Positions 10,013 to 20,578 of a DNA stretch of 23,249 bases are shown here, in pieces. The notes below the pieces were generated by a model. The model was given only the letters and a program-made list of their open reading frames with translations, was not told the DNA's origin and searched no databases. Where the stretch lies: NCBI GenBank assembly GCA_001579985.1, contig LRSR01007455.1, forward strand, positions 1 to 23,249, given 5' to 3'. Positions within the stretch are counted from its first letter, which is position 1. Every line of letters begins with the position of its first letter. A program made the position numbers and the translations under genes. The stretch is from Hypsibius dujardini (taxonomy: Eukaryota > Tardigrada > Eutardigrada > Parachela > Hypsibiidae).

Positions 10013-10703
10013 TCAGAGAAACTGCAGTTTCTGTAAGGAAGGAGACACGGCAATCTTGTCGCGGTGCTTTTCAACATATTCCGCAGTGTACCAACAAGTC
10101 TGCAAAAGAATATTCCATGTGCCAGGTCACTTCGCACGAAAGATGAATATCTCACCAATTGAGCCTTTAGATCCTTTTCTGCTGCGAATTCGAGTGCCTG
10201 AATAACAATCAAACGCATTTATAACAATCTCATCATTTCAAGTCAATCAACTAATCTTTTTAATAGTACAATGATGAAACAAAAACAGCGCAATAAATCA
10301 ATCAAGTGAAACAAATGATCACAAAATCAACCAATCAAGCGGAAGTTGTAGCCAAAATACTAAAACAAATCAACCAATCAAGCAGAAGCTGTACCCAAAA
10401 TACTGAAACAAATCAATCAATCAAGCAGAAGCTGTAGCCAAAATATTGCATCAATCAATCAACCTAAGGATTCCTTACTTTGGCAACTAAAAGAGCGCCG
10501 ACGCCTTTCCCGCGGAACTCTTCCGGCACAAAAGTATGCTGCAGATCGATAACATTGCTTTTTGGTAGTGCATACGTCAGAAGGGCTTCTTCCTTAGATC
10601 CATCTATAGGGATGAAAAATTTTCGCCGCCGTTCGTCGTGTTGTACGGAGAGGATTTGTTGCGACGCACTTTCACCACTCGAGGCCACTGCGGAGGAGGC
10701 CAT
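10013..10703 (-). CDS. NATD1: N-acetyltransferase domain-containing protein 1 (GCN5-like fold)
   Basis: Three coding exons in gene order: 10703-10479, 10197-10156, 10099-10013, giving about 117 residues (human 113). The family pattern is clear: HDERRRKFF, then the core VIDLQHTFVPEEFRGKGVG with the R-x-K-G-x-G acetyl-CoA loop, then ALEFAAEKDLKAQL and TCWYTAEYVEKH. These proteins belong to the small YjdJ/GTLF3B acetyltransferase group; substrates are not established. I chose the ATG at 10703 because it gives family length. A good acceptor (TCTCATTGCAG, ending at 10750) lies just upstream, so either a 5' untranslated exon exists or an upstream start adds an N-terminal extension. The open frame does continue to about 10961, but without family similarity. 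Intron 1 carries a 43-bp tandem repeat. Confidence 0.92.
10324..10452. repeat. 43-bp tandem repeat in NATD1 intron 1
   Basis: Three copies of a unit combining AATCAACCAATCAAGC with AGAAGCTGTAGCCAAAATACT occur at exact 43-base spacing (shared CAAGC at 10336, 10379 and 10422), ending in more CAAT units. A CAAT stretch seems to have been captured into a longer repeat. Confidence 0.93.
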
Positions 10704-11999
10704 ATTGCGGACGGATGCAGAATTGTGGAGACATATGTTGCTGGCCCACCTGCAATGAGACTCATGGGACTTGATGGAAGAAAGCAAAGGGGAAGAAGAA
10801 GCAAATTGACTAACTTCAGCGTTCCCCTTGAAAGGTTGTTCAACATCGATATCCAATCGAAGCCGATCTTTCGTTGGGACTGTGATCTGTGATGAAAAGC
10901 GTATTAAAACGTCAATAAGGAAAAATAATTGTCCACTCGGACTAGGGTGGACGGCGGACAACTTGGATTTATGACTGCGATCAGCTGTTGTTTGTTGTTA
11001 ATTTTTATGAATGATTTGTCATTGATTGATTGACTGATAATACAGATTTGGAGTTCGAACATCATTCGTGTTAATAAGCTTTGCCGTTCCCGTCAGAGGC
11101 TAAGCCGTTCCAAACGAATCTACATGTTTGCAAAATTAGACTTGCTCGTTCCATTCATTTCTGATTACAGAATCTAGATTTCTGATTTATTTTCTGCCAG
11201 CTGGCGAAATTTTCAGGAATTCTTCCCTTTCTGCGTTCTCGGTTCTGTAGATTTTCCTCATATAAATAATAGCTTTCTATGGAGCAGCAGATATAACGAA
11301 ATACCGTAACCCTCTTCTCAGCTGCTGGAGCTTTGCTGACTTCCTTGTGCTTCTGCTGAGCGATAAAGGGAAGAGGATATTTTCCTCCCTCTGGTTTATC
11401 GATCTGGAAATCGAACTCGTTGTTCAATTATAATTCGAAATATCTTCACCCGAAAGAGAAGTACAACCGATTTATTTGGACGGTTGATTTCCTTTTTTGC
11501 AAACGTGGTCGTGGCGTTTCGGGGCTAATCATTTGGAAGGTTGTCAACTTCAAAATCGTTTACGCTAATCAATCAATCAATCAAGGGTTGGTTCATTCCG
11601 TGAAGATTGTTCGGCACTTCATTGAAGTGAAGACGGAACAGCTGGAACGGTGTAACAGTGCGGTGAGTTCTCACGAGTTCAAGTTGCATCTGAAAGCTGG
11701 CATGGTGGTTTTTCTATTCCAAAATGCTTACGTCAATTTATGTGGTGGAAAGATGTCAGAAATAAGTGAAAAGAACTGCACTTTGAATAACTGCAATCAA
11801 TCAATCAATCAACCAATCGATCAAGCGATATAATCAACTGCAATCAATCAAGCAATCAGCAGATCGGCCAAGCGATACAATTAACTGCCAACAGTTTTGA
11901 TGTGAAAGTGGAGCTGTTACCGAACAAGATGGGCTGATTTTGGTATTTTGCAGGACTTTCTCGTATTGGATTAGCTAGTTCTTGCAACTCCTCTCCAAC
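10704..11999. other. Region between NATD1 and AP-3 beta start codons
   Basis: This region should contain the 5' ends of two divergent genes. CAAT arrays lie at about 11565-11583 and 11796-11865. A strong acceptor-like TTTTGCAG ends at 11953, 47 bases before the AP-3 beta ATG, so a 5' untranslated intron for that gene is likely. One doubtful minus-strand coding exon is listed separately. Confidence 0.55.
11155..11427 (-). CDS. Possible unrecognised minus-strand exon(s)
   Basis: An open frame of about 90 codons reads IDKPEGGKYPLPFIAQQKHK and then a Lys/Ala/Glu-rich stretch. A polypyrimidine-AG acceptor (GATTTCCAG) lies immediately before the first of these residues at 11403. A possible upstream exon in a compatible phase (ending KSVVLLFR) would join across a 46-base intron (11404-11449). 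I do not recognise the family, find no convincing first exon, and cannot exclude chance. If real it would be a small charged protein. Confidence 0.22.
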   Translation of the reverse strand: MNNEFDFQIDKPEGGKYPLPFIAQQKHKEVSKAPAAEKRVTVFRYICCSIESYYLYEENLQNRERRKGRIPENFASWQKINQKSRFCNQK

Positions 12000-12902
12000 A
12001 TGTCCAACGGCGGCAGCATGGCGGACCGCAACAATGAGCGCAACAACGTGTCCAGCGGCGTGGCCAGCCAAGCCGACTCGGATTATGCCGCGGACCCGGC
12101 ATCCAGCACCTTCTTCGCGTCGGACCTGAAAAAGTACGGTGACCTGAAAAACATGCTGGAAAGCAGCAAAGACCAGCTGCGACTGGAAGCGATGAAGCGC
12201 ATCATCGGTATGGTCGCCAAGGGAAAAGACGCCTCCGAGCTCTTTCCGTCCGTCGTGAAGAACGTCGTCTCCAAGAACATCGAAATCAAAAAGCTTGTCT
12301 ACGCCTACCTGATTCGGTATGCTGAAGAGCAGCAGGATCTGGCGCTTCTGTCGATCAGCACCTTCCAACGCGCCCTGAAGGATCCCAATCAACTGATTCG
12401 AGCGAACGCGCTGAGGGTTCTCTCCAGCATCCGCGTGCCGGTGATCGTGCCGATTATGATGCTGGCGATCCGCGACTCCACCAACGACATGTCGCCGTAC
12501 GTGCGCAAATCCGCGGCGTTGGCCATTCCCAAGCTGTACAGCTTGGATGACGAGCAGAAGGACCAACTGGTGGAGGTGCTGGAGAAGCTGTTGGGGGATA
12601 GGACCACGCTGGTCATTGGCAGTGCGGTCATGGCCTTTGAGGAGGTCTGTCCGGAGCGGATTGACTTGATTCATAAGAATTACCGGCGGTTGTGTCAGAT
12701 TTTGATGGATTTGGAGGAGTGGGGCCAGGTGGCGGTGTTGAATATGTTGACGCGCTATGCCAGGACGCAGTTTGCGGATCCCAATGAGAAGGAAGCGGAA
12801 GAAGGTACGAAATCGATAGATTGAGAGAGAGAAATATCCGTACACAGTCTAGCGACAGATACTTAAGACAATGCTTTAGATATACAGGCAGGCTGACAGG
12901 CC

Positions 12903-12940
<38 letters not shown>

Positions 12941-13780
12941 TACTTTAGACAAAATCGCAAACAGACAGTCAGAGAGTCAGCTAGAATGGCGGACGGATGT
13001 GACGCAGACAGATATGTCTGTAAGTGATGTTTGCAGATGGGGATGAGGAATTCTACGAGGAGGACCATAGTCGCCCAAAGAAACTCACTATGGACAGCGA
13101 TCTTCGACTGCTCCTCCGCTCAGCTAAGCCGCTTCTCCAAAGTCGAAATTCCGCCGTTGTGATGGCCGTCATTCAACTCTATTTCCACGTTGCCCCGAAG
13201 GCCGAAATGGTGTCCAACATCAAGCCGATGATCCGTCTACTCCGTTCCCATCGCGAAATCCAGTCGGTCGTCCTCAGCAACATCGCCACGCTGGCCGCTA
13301 AACCCAGCCGGCGCTTCCTCTTCGTCCCCCACCTCAAGACGTTCTTTGTTCGCTCCAGTGATCCGACCCACATCAAGCTGCAGAAACTGGAAATACTGAC
13401 CAGTCTCGCCTCGGCCACCACCATCTCCATCATTCTCCGGGAATTTCAGGCGTACATTTCCACCTCGGATAGGGAGCTGATTGCGTGTACCATTCAGGCT
13501 ATCGGGAGGTGCGCGATGACCATTGCAGAGGTGACTGAGACTTGTCTGAACGGATTGGTAGCACTACTGTCGAACCGGGACGACAATGTGGTGGGCGAGA
13601 GTGTCTGCGTGATACGGAAGCTGCTGCAGCTGCAACCGACGGCTCATAAGGACATTCTGCGACATCTGGCGAAGTTGATTGGAACTGTCACAGTGCCGAT
13701 GGCGAAAGCCAGCATCCTATGGTTGATTGGAGAGTACTGTGAACAGGTTAGTGTGGTCGAGCCTAAGGTGGCTCAGCAGC

Positions 13781-13817
<37 letters not shown>

Positions 13818-16613
13818 GGTAGACAGACAAACAGACAGGCAGGCAAGCAGGCAGACAGACAGACCGTCAGACAGGTAGACAAACAGACAGGCAAGCAGGC
13901 AGATAGACAGACAGACCGTCAGACAGGTAGACAGACAGGTAGACAGACAGGTAGACAGACAGGCAGGCAGACAGACAGGCAGACATAATCAGGTATGTAG
14001 GCAGAGTAATTCACAAGCACATAGACAGAGAGCTCTGATTGGACAAATTAATTTTCTGCTCTTATAAGCGATTTCACTCGTCCAGGTGCCGCACATCGCA
14101 CCAGATGTTCTTCGGCAAGTCGCCAAGACCTTCCCCAAAGAAGAAAACATCGTCAAACTGCAGGTCCTCACCTTGGCCGCCAAGCTGTTCACCGTCAACC
14201 CACAGCAAACTTCGCTGCTCGCGGTTTACGTCTTCAATCTGGCCAAGTACGACATCAACTACGACATTCGCGATCGCGGTCGATTCCTCCGTGCTCTGAT
14301 CCTCCCCGGAGGACATACCGGCGAAGGAGACGGCGGCAGCGGCGGGGAATTTGATCTCTTTAGCAAGGCAGCACGCGAGATTTTACTGGCTACCAAACCG
14401 GCGCCGGTGATGGAGTCACGATTTAAGGTAATGGGATCTTTGGAGTAATTTCTCAATTCTGAAATTGGATTGCCGGGGTGGATTGAACGGATGAATTTCA
14501 TCCGAATTTGGAAATGTGTGCCAAAAAGCAAGTTGAATCAAATCATTTTTCATTTTGTTTCATTCCTTACTCTTTCTTCCAGGAACGAACCGAGCTGCAG
14601 CTGGGCACGCTTTCTCATTATTTGAACACTCGCACGGCCGGCTACCAAGATCTTCCGGCGTTTCCGGCAGTGTCGCTGCCATCGAACGTCCGCGATGTGG
14701 AACTGCCTGCGGTGGACATTGCCAAGAAAATCACGCCCGGCAAGACCCGGCCCAGCCAGCCGAAAGCCGAAGCCAAGTTTTATTCCGACGGAGAGACCGA
14801 GGAAGACGAGGAGGAGGAGGAGGAGGAGGAAGACGATAGCAGTGAGGAAGATTCGGATGAAGAGTCTGACGACGATGACGAGGAGTCCGACGAGGAAGAG
14901 GAAGAAAGCGTGAAGAAGTCTGCCGCTGTGGGGAACGGTGAAGTAAAGGCGAGTGGGGCTGTGAAGACGCCAAAGGCGGTAGAGAACGGCTCGGACGACA
15001 CGAGCGATGAGTCGGAGAGCGATGATGAAGATGACTCGGATGAGGAGGACAGCAGTGAAGAAGATGTGGAGGAAAAGGGGAAGAAGCCAGCTGTGAAACC
15101 GCAAGTGGTGAAACCGCCGGTTAAGGCGGCGGTTCCGGTTGTGCGGGATATCGGCTCGCCGAAAACGGATTCGGCAGGTAAGACATTGTCTGCATGTCTT
15201 TACTCTTTTCTAGCTAGGCTCTTTGATGCCTGTCTCTCTTATCTGTCTATCTGTCTCCGTCTGTCTGCTTATCATCTATGCCTGCCTGTCTGCCTGTCTG
15301 GCTGCCTGTCTGCCTGTCTATCTATCTGCTTGCCTGCCTGTCTGTTTGTCTGTCTCTCTGTCTGAAAAGTCATGCTATGTTCCTGATAGCTCATGACGCT
15401 TTCAGGAAGCTCTCCGAGAACAGCAGCCGCTTCTTCCAAGACCGCCCCAGCACCACAACCATCCAAAACGGCCCTGGCCAAAGAAGTCGCTCCACCCAAA
15501 CCCGACAAAGTCAAAGGCAAATCGCAAAACATCGATATGCTACTGGATTTCGACTCGGAAATCGCATCTTCCACCGCCTCCATCATGCCCACCACGGCAC
15601 CACTTTTCCCCCTCGGCTCGCCTATTCACTCCGCCAACAAGCTGCCCGGCGGCGGCGGAGCTCCAACAGCCATGCCTCCCGTTCGCGTTCCCAACAGATC
15701 CTTTCCACTCCTTGCCGGCGGTCTCAACGGCGGCTTCGCGATAGCCTATAAGTTTCCCCGGCGCCCGTTCATCTACTCCGCCAAAATGGTCGCCATCGAG
15801 CTGACCTTCACCAATTCGACGGACGCCTCGCTGGAAAATATCAAAATCGTCCGGAAAAAGTTGCCACCGCGCGTGGAAGTGCAGGACTTCCATGAGATCG
15901 CCGTCCTGGAAGCCAATCGGACCGCCCACGGTACGGTTGGTGTGGACTGCGGCGACACGACGCAGTCGATCGGATTGACCGTGGAGTGCAGCGGAAAGCA
16001 GTACGACGTGACGTTCAAACCGCGGCTGTGTGAGATGCTCCGGCCGATCGCCTGGAATAAGGAGGAGTTTGAGAAGGCCCGGAAGAACCTGTCCGGACTG
16101 AATGAGAACTACAGCAACGTGGAGCTGCCTGCGAAACTGCAGGTTGGTTGGTTGGTTGGTTGGTTGATTGGTCGGTTGGTTGGTTGGTTGGTTGGTTGGT
16201 TGATTGGTTGGTTGGTGGTTGGTTGGTTGGTTGATTGGTGGTTGGTCGGTCGGTTGGTTGATTGGTTGGTTGGTTGGTTGGTTGGTTGGTTGGTCGGTTG
16301 GTTGGAATTAAAAATGTATTTGAGTTAAGCTAATCACGTTTTTTTTCTCCCAACTCTGCTGCAGGTCAAGTCCGCCGTGGTGGATGTCATTTTGGACGCC
16401 GCCAACGTGGCGCCGGTCGCGAACGGTGACGACGTGGACGATTCCGGGTTTGTGGTGCGGTTCATCGGCCAGACTGTTTCCTCGTCGTCGAATGTGCTTA
16501 TTTCGGTGGCGGTGCGCGCGGCCGGGAAGGCCATTGTGACGGTCAACTGTGAGAAGGTGATGGTGGGATCGGTTGTGCTGCAGGAGCTCCGAGAAGCCTT
16601 TTCGAAGGCGTAA
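12000..16613 (+). CDS. AP3B1: AP-3 complex subunit beta
   Basis: Six exons: 12000-12804, 13037-13746, 14086-14427, 14583-15177, 15406-16142, 16365-16613. GT-AG borders and phases fit throughout and give about 1145 residues (human AP3B1 1094). The adaptin N-terminal trunk runs from about residue 35 to 620 ([64 protein letters not shown]). A hinge rich in Glu, Asp and Ser follows at about 690-785, typical of AP-3 beta. The C-terminal ear occupies about 860-1145. The large subunit pairs with delta, mu3 and sigma3 in the coat that sorts cargo from endosomes to lysosome-related organelles. Paralogue (AP3B1 or AP3B2) cannot be assigned; most invertebrates have one. The ATG at 12000 precedes MSNGGSMAD; a second ATG six codons on is possible. 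Introns 1, 2, 4 and 5 all contain tetranucleotide arrays. Confidence 0.96.
12895..12945. repeat. CAGA array in AP-3 beta intron 1
   Basis: About ten near-perfect GACA units lie in the 232-base intron 12805-13036. Confidence 0.95.
13780..13985. repeat. CAGA array in AP-3 beta intron 2
   Basis: GACA units with GGCA, GGTA and AAGC variants form most of the intron 13747-14085, including a higher-order unit of AGACAGACAGGT repeated several times near 13920-13965. Confidence 0.94.
15225..15366. repeat. CTGT/CTGCCTGT array in AP-3 beta intron 4
   Basis: Degenerate CTGT and CTGCCTGT units fill most of the intron 15178-15405. The strand sense is opposite to the arrays in introns 1 and 2. Confidence 0.92.
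16143..16306 (+). repeat. TTGG array starting at the AP-3 beta exon 5 splice donor
   Basis: About 40 GGTT units with occasional GATT and GTCGGTT variants begin at the first intron base after exon 5. The donor is GTTGGT, itself a repeat unit. Read through in frame it gives VGWLVGWL repeats until a stop near 16326. Confidence 0.96.
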
Positions 16614-17448
16614 TATATATCGCAATGAAGCATTCCATTTTTCGATTCACTCGACTCGATTCAATTCCAATTGTGTGAGTAGTACTGTTTTTTAACGTTG
16701 TATCATTGATATATTTCTTTGTCCGTGGTCCGTTGTATCCAGCGTGCTTGGAAGCGCGTGCTTGGAATTCGAATGTCTCTTGGCTGATGTGTTTAACGTA
16801 CCGTACTGTCATCGTGAACACTTCACAATCGAATGCCATATTTTGAATGATTTAGACTTGGAGAAAGAACACAGACGGAATGACGCTACGCTGGTAGCTT
16901 TTTTACGAAGCACTCCAGCACTTCCGGTCATGATCAGTCACGACAACGCCTTATCACGTAATCCTCGCTTTCTCATCCTGTTCGACGATTGGAAATTTTT
17001 GCGGCTTTTTGTTTCGTGGAACGTTTTTTTAATACAATCGATGATTACTTTGCATCTCGTTAATCTAAAGAATCGGTCGAGGTATGAAAGTAAGTGATCA
17101 TCTGGCAATTAATCAATCAATCAATCGTCCGTCAATTAATCAATCAATCAATCGTCCGTCAATTAATCAATCAATCAATCGTCCGGCAGTTAATCAATCA
17201 ATCGATCGTCAATTAATCAATCGTCCGTCAATCAATCAATCAATCAATTGATCAATCGATCCTCCGTCCGTCAATCAATCAATTGATCGATCGATCGATC
17301 CCTTGAGCATTCACAAAGCGTCTATTAGAATTATCTCAGGCAATTTTTTTGCAGGCCAGCCAAATTTTCGGTCGAAATTTGTTTAAATCAAAAATTTCCA
17401 AATAAATCTAGAATTCTCAAAACCAGACAGACAAGCGAAAAAGAGGCA
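16614..17448. other. Tail-to-tail spacer between AP-3 beta and SEC22B
   Basis: The spacer probably holds both 3' untranslated regions. An open frame at 16744-17097 lacks a usable early ATG and is rejected. A 27-bp CAAT-derived tandem repeat occupies 17106-17300. Confidence 0.6.
17106..17300. repeat. 27-bp tandem repeat derived from CAAT
   Basis: The unit CAATTAATCAATCAATCAATCGTCCGT starts at 17106, 17133 and 17160, then breaks up into shorter CAATTAAT/CGTCCGTC pieces and ATCGATCG runs. Confidence 0.93.
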
Positions 17449-18648
17449 TCAAAACCACGCAAATTTGAGGTAGAGCAGGAGAATGACCACGAGACTAACG
17501 ACAGCGGCAATCTTCACCGCCGAGGCCTTCTTGTTCAGCGTTTTGGCGTCCTTCCGGTACTTCTCCGACGCGGCGGACAGCATGCCGGCCTTGTCCTGCA
17601 GATCGGAGAGGGCCCCACCGCGGACGAGGACGTCGTCGATGTTCTGCACCATGATCCTCTGCACGTCCTGCAGTTCGCTGTTGAGCTGGCCGAGTTGGCG
17701 GCGTGCTCGGCTGTCGTTGTAGGTCTTCTTCGCTTTCTGAATGTAATTATCTGCAAAAGGTAAAAAACGCGTAAACAGCCAATCAGTACAGGCAAGTGCC
17801 CCTCGTGACACATTTTGTATCTTTACTAGAATAAACCGAAATGCACACGTGGCAAAAACCTTGCGCTAACCGAGTTAAGCCGTTACACTCGTTCGACGCA
17901 GGCGGTTGTGCAGAGCCCCGAGTTAAAGTGCTTAATTCGGTAAGTGCAAGATTTTTGCCACTTGTGTATACACTTTCATTGCTTCCTGCTACTTCAATTC
18001 TACTTTCACATAAAACAGCTTCTCACTACATCGAAGGAAATCCTATTTCTAAAATCACTATTAATACCCTACTAGTGCACAAAAAAACATGATTCGTCGT
18101 CTTAATCGGTTTTAAAGTCATTCAAAATCTTTAACCCGGCGACAAGACAACTCATCAATCAATCAATGACTTCTGTTTCTAACCTAACGCTGAATGAGGA
18201 CACGCATTCAATCAATCAAGCGTTAGCCCGTACAACCATCAAATTGGTTAGATTTTTGGCATATTTAACAGAAACACTCCCCGTCTCGGATATCTCTCTT
18301 ACCAAATTCAATGAATGCGTAGGGTCGGCCCACCGTGCTGACACGGTTCCCGTACTGCATGTCAAACTCATTCTGCAGGTCCTCCAGGAATGAAAACGCC
18401 ACGCGTTTCGGGAAATTCTTCTCGGTCAGCACCAGATAACACACGTCATTTACGATGATGTAATGGAAGAAATAAGGTCCGGAGTCGATTGTACAGCGCG
18501 TCGGGGAGGACGGCGAGAGGCGTTTGAAGATTTGTTTGGCCTGCGATTGGTATTGGATCAAATTCTTCCCCAACTCTTCGTCGTCCTGCACGGATGCGGC
18601 CAGCGGTAGTCCGTCCGCCATGCGGCCGATCATCGTTAATAGGATCAT
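17449..18648 (-). CDS. SEC22B: Vesicle-trafficking protein SEC22b (R-SNARE)
   Basis: Two exons (18648-18303, 17750-17449) join in phase inside [13 protein letters not shown] and give exactly 215 residues, the same as human SEC22B. Exon 1 encodes the longin domain (start [46 protein letters not shown]). Exon 2 encodes the SNARE motif ([20 protein letters not shown]) and a C-terminal transmembrane anchor ([20 protein letters not shown]) with no lumenal domain, a tail-anchored layout. The protein acts in ER-Golgi transport. The single intron (17751-18302) contains a foldback MITE and CAAT units. The ATG at 18648 is fixed by alignment to the family start. Confidence 0.97.
17844..17966. mobile_element. 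Foldback MITE, copy 1, in the SEC22B intron
   Basis: 35-base arms (17844-17878, 17932-17966) pair at 30 of 35 positions, beginning CACACGTGGCAAAAA. A second copy in the opposite orientation lies at 21641-21764. The interior also matches copy 2 (GAGCCCCGAGTTAAAGTGC and AACGAGTGTAA segments). There is no coding capacity. The right flank is TA, the left TG. Confidence 0.88.
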
Positions 18649-19691
18649 TCTTCAATGTCGGCAAGGAATTTAAAGCGTGCGAAAAGAAATCACGTCGGGA
18701 AAATCTGAAATTCAACACACCATCACAACCCAGTCAATCGGCCAATCAACCAATCGAAATCAGCTGGTAAAAACAAACAATTTGATTGATCAATCAAGCG
18801 AATGATCTAATGAAAAACATAACGTGGACTTTAGCACAACAAACCTGAGGGAACTATCGCCGGTGAACGAAGATTGTCTCTCAATTAAAACAGAAGCGTA
18901 AGGGTGAAATTATAAAATGAGAGATCAAAAATTGGAGGAAAATAAGTTCTGTCAGGAAAAATTTCGGCCAGATTTAGAAGATGTTGATGTTTTTATAAAC
19001 GTACACGTCAGCTTGGCTCCTGATTGGTGCGGATGCCGTAGCCACGCCCATCACACGTGTTCTTCTTTTGCCGCTTCTAAACACAGATAAAACCCACTTT
19101 TTTCAGCGAATTTTTTTTAAATCTACGTCTTGATTATGCAAATACGAAAGGCGGTTAGGGAGCAGTATTAGGGAACGTTTACTCCAAGAGATTCACATTC
19201 AATTCAAGCACGTCGAAACAGAAGAAGCTGGCGCTTTTGTTATCGGGAGACTGCATAAAGATAACCGTGTTATCAGCCCCAGTGTGGCGAATTCTCCCTG
19301 TGGAATCAGCCCCAGTGTGGCGAATTCTCCCTGTGGAATCAGCCCCAGTGTGGCGAATTCTCCCTGTGGAATCAGCCCCAGTGTGGCGAATTCTCCCTGT
19401 GGAATCAGCCGCCAGTGTGGCGAATTCTCCCTGACAGCCGGATAAAGCACTTTTTCTTCTTGCAATAATACTTTTGCGCGGCACGAGTAGGTTATTTAAT
19501 TTTTTGCATTTCGATTTCTCATTTCCCATTTTTTCTCCGAGGAAAAAAAAATTAATATTGCGACCTCTCCTGATGCGATCCTGTTCGACGTAGTCATCAG
19601 TTTTGAATTCTCATTGGATTAATGTTTCGGATTCTCACCTCTCAGCAGAGGATCAGCCAACGAGGATAATAAGGAATCAGCTGTTTCTGCT
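18649..19691. other. Head-to-head region upstream of SEC22B and the unrecognised gene
   Basis: The region probably contains both promoters. It holds CAAT-like sequence at about 18725-18800 and a 33-bp minisatellite at 19272-19434. A 57-codon frame from an ATG at 18917 has no family match and no compatible splice to the next gene. Confidence 0.5.
19272..19434. repeat. 33-bp minisatellite, five copies
   Basis: The unit ATCAGCCCCAGTGTGGCGAA plus TTCTCCCTGTGGA is repeated about five times almost without change; the last copy has an extra G (GCCGCC). A period of 33 leaves frames open on both strands by arithmetic, not by coding. The near-identity of the copies suggests recent expansion. Confidence 0.96.
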
Positions 19692-20578
19692 ATGGATTTG
19701 CACGAAGAAGGTTTTTGATTTTTTACCTAAATTTCTAACGATTTTCCGTCTTTCCGTCTTTTCCGTCATCAGCCCCAATGATTGCCCTTTCGTTTCAGAG
19801 AACAGCTTTGCGGAAAAACTGTGCGCCAACATGAACGACCTGGTCACCAGTTTCTGGAACAAAATTATGAGGGAATGCAATTTGGAGAATTGGACTGTTG
19901 GCGGTAAGCGTTCGACCAGAAAATCGTATTTCTTCCACCTCGCATTCCCCGAAGCTCCCGTACCGCAACGATTACCGATTTTATTTTCATTTCACCGTCC
20001 ATTTCGTAGACGGCAGTCGTGAAGAACCCGCCTCGCCGCTGCAGAAACTGCTCAAGAGTAATGTGGAACTGCCGGAGCTCCTCATCCGCGATGACGTCAC
20101 TGACTCACCCAAGGTCGCCGCGGATGACGTTCCGACTGTGCGAACGACGCCTGAGTTCGCGGAATTGCACGCAATCGACAGTTTCACCGACAACGAGGAG
20201 TTCGACAAGTTTATCGGGGAGAGCGCCGCGGTGCTGCTGAGGGAAGATTCTCCAGAGAGCGGGGAAATTGTCGAGCCGCACGAGGTGATTGACCTAGACA
20301 GCTCGTCCGCGGAGGAGAGCAACACGTCCGGGGAGGGCGAACTGGACCGTGGAGACAGCAGCGGATTGGTGGGGGAAAGGAGCGACAGCGGGGTCAGCGG
20401 TGACCACGAGATGGAACGGGGAGATGTTGAGGACTTCCCGCGAACTGCGTATGGCCTGAAGCGTGGACGGGAGGATGAAGATGTGGAATCACTGAGCCCG
20501 AAACAGGGGCGTTTTGTTGTTGGGAATTCGATGCCGGGTCGGTCGATCGTTCGGGTGAATATGATCGGAATGGATTGA
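19692..20578 (+). CDS. Unrecognised acidic protein with a SUMO-interacting-type motif
   Basis: The best model has three exons (19692-19710, 19799-19903, 20010-20578) and about 230 residues. It starts MDLHEEENSFAEKLC, continues NDLVTSFWNKIMRECNLENW, and ends RSIVRVNMIGMD. Exon 3 is clear and long; the acceptors at 19798 and 20009 and the donor at 19904 (GTAAGC) are good. The first donor (GTTTTT) is weak, so the N-terminus is uncertain and upstream exons may exist, since the frame stays open a further 17 codons or so upstream of the ATG. The protein is rich in Asp, Glu and Ser with no membrane segment or signal peptide. EVIDLDSSSAEES near residues 133-145 fits a SUMO-interacting motif: hydrophobic core followed by serines and acids. 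A basic KRGRED patch lies near the C-terminus. A nuclear, SUMO-binding role is only inference. I do not recognise the family. Confidence 0.55.

Noticed and set aside
11856-12845. 329-codon minus-strand frame over AP-3 beta exon 1
   Set aside because: It is antisense to a clearly conserved exon, rich in His/Arg/Gln as expected from the shadow of a GC-rich coding region.
14550-15104. Hydrophobic minus-strand frame resembling a membrane protein
   Set aside because: It is the reverse reading of the Glu/Asp-rich AP-3 beta hinge, whose GAG/GAY codons become leucine and valine codons on the other strand.
16744-17097. 117-codon open frame downstream of AP-3 beta
   Set aside because: It starts at a non-ATG codon, the first in-frame ATG comes very late, there is no family resemblance, and it lies where a 3' untranslated region is expected.
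18917-19090. 57-codon frame with ATG as a first exon of the unrecognised gene
   Set aside because: Its possible donor leaves phase 0, which does not match the phase needed by the downstream exon, and the peptide has no recognisable features.
19179-19529. Repeat proteins across the 33-bp minisatellite on both strands
   Set aside because: Frames are open on both strands because 33 is divisible by three. No conserved sequence flanks them.
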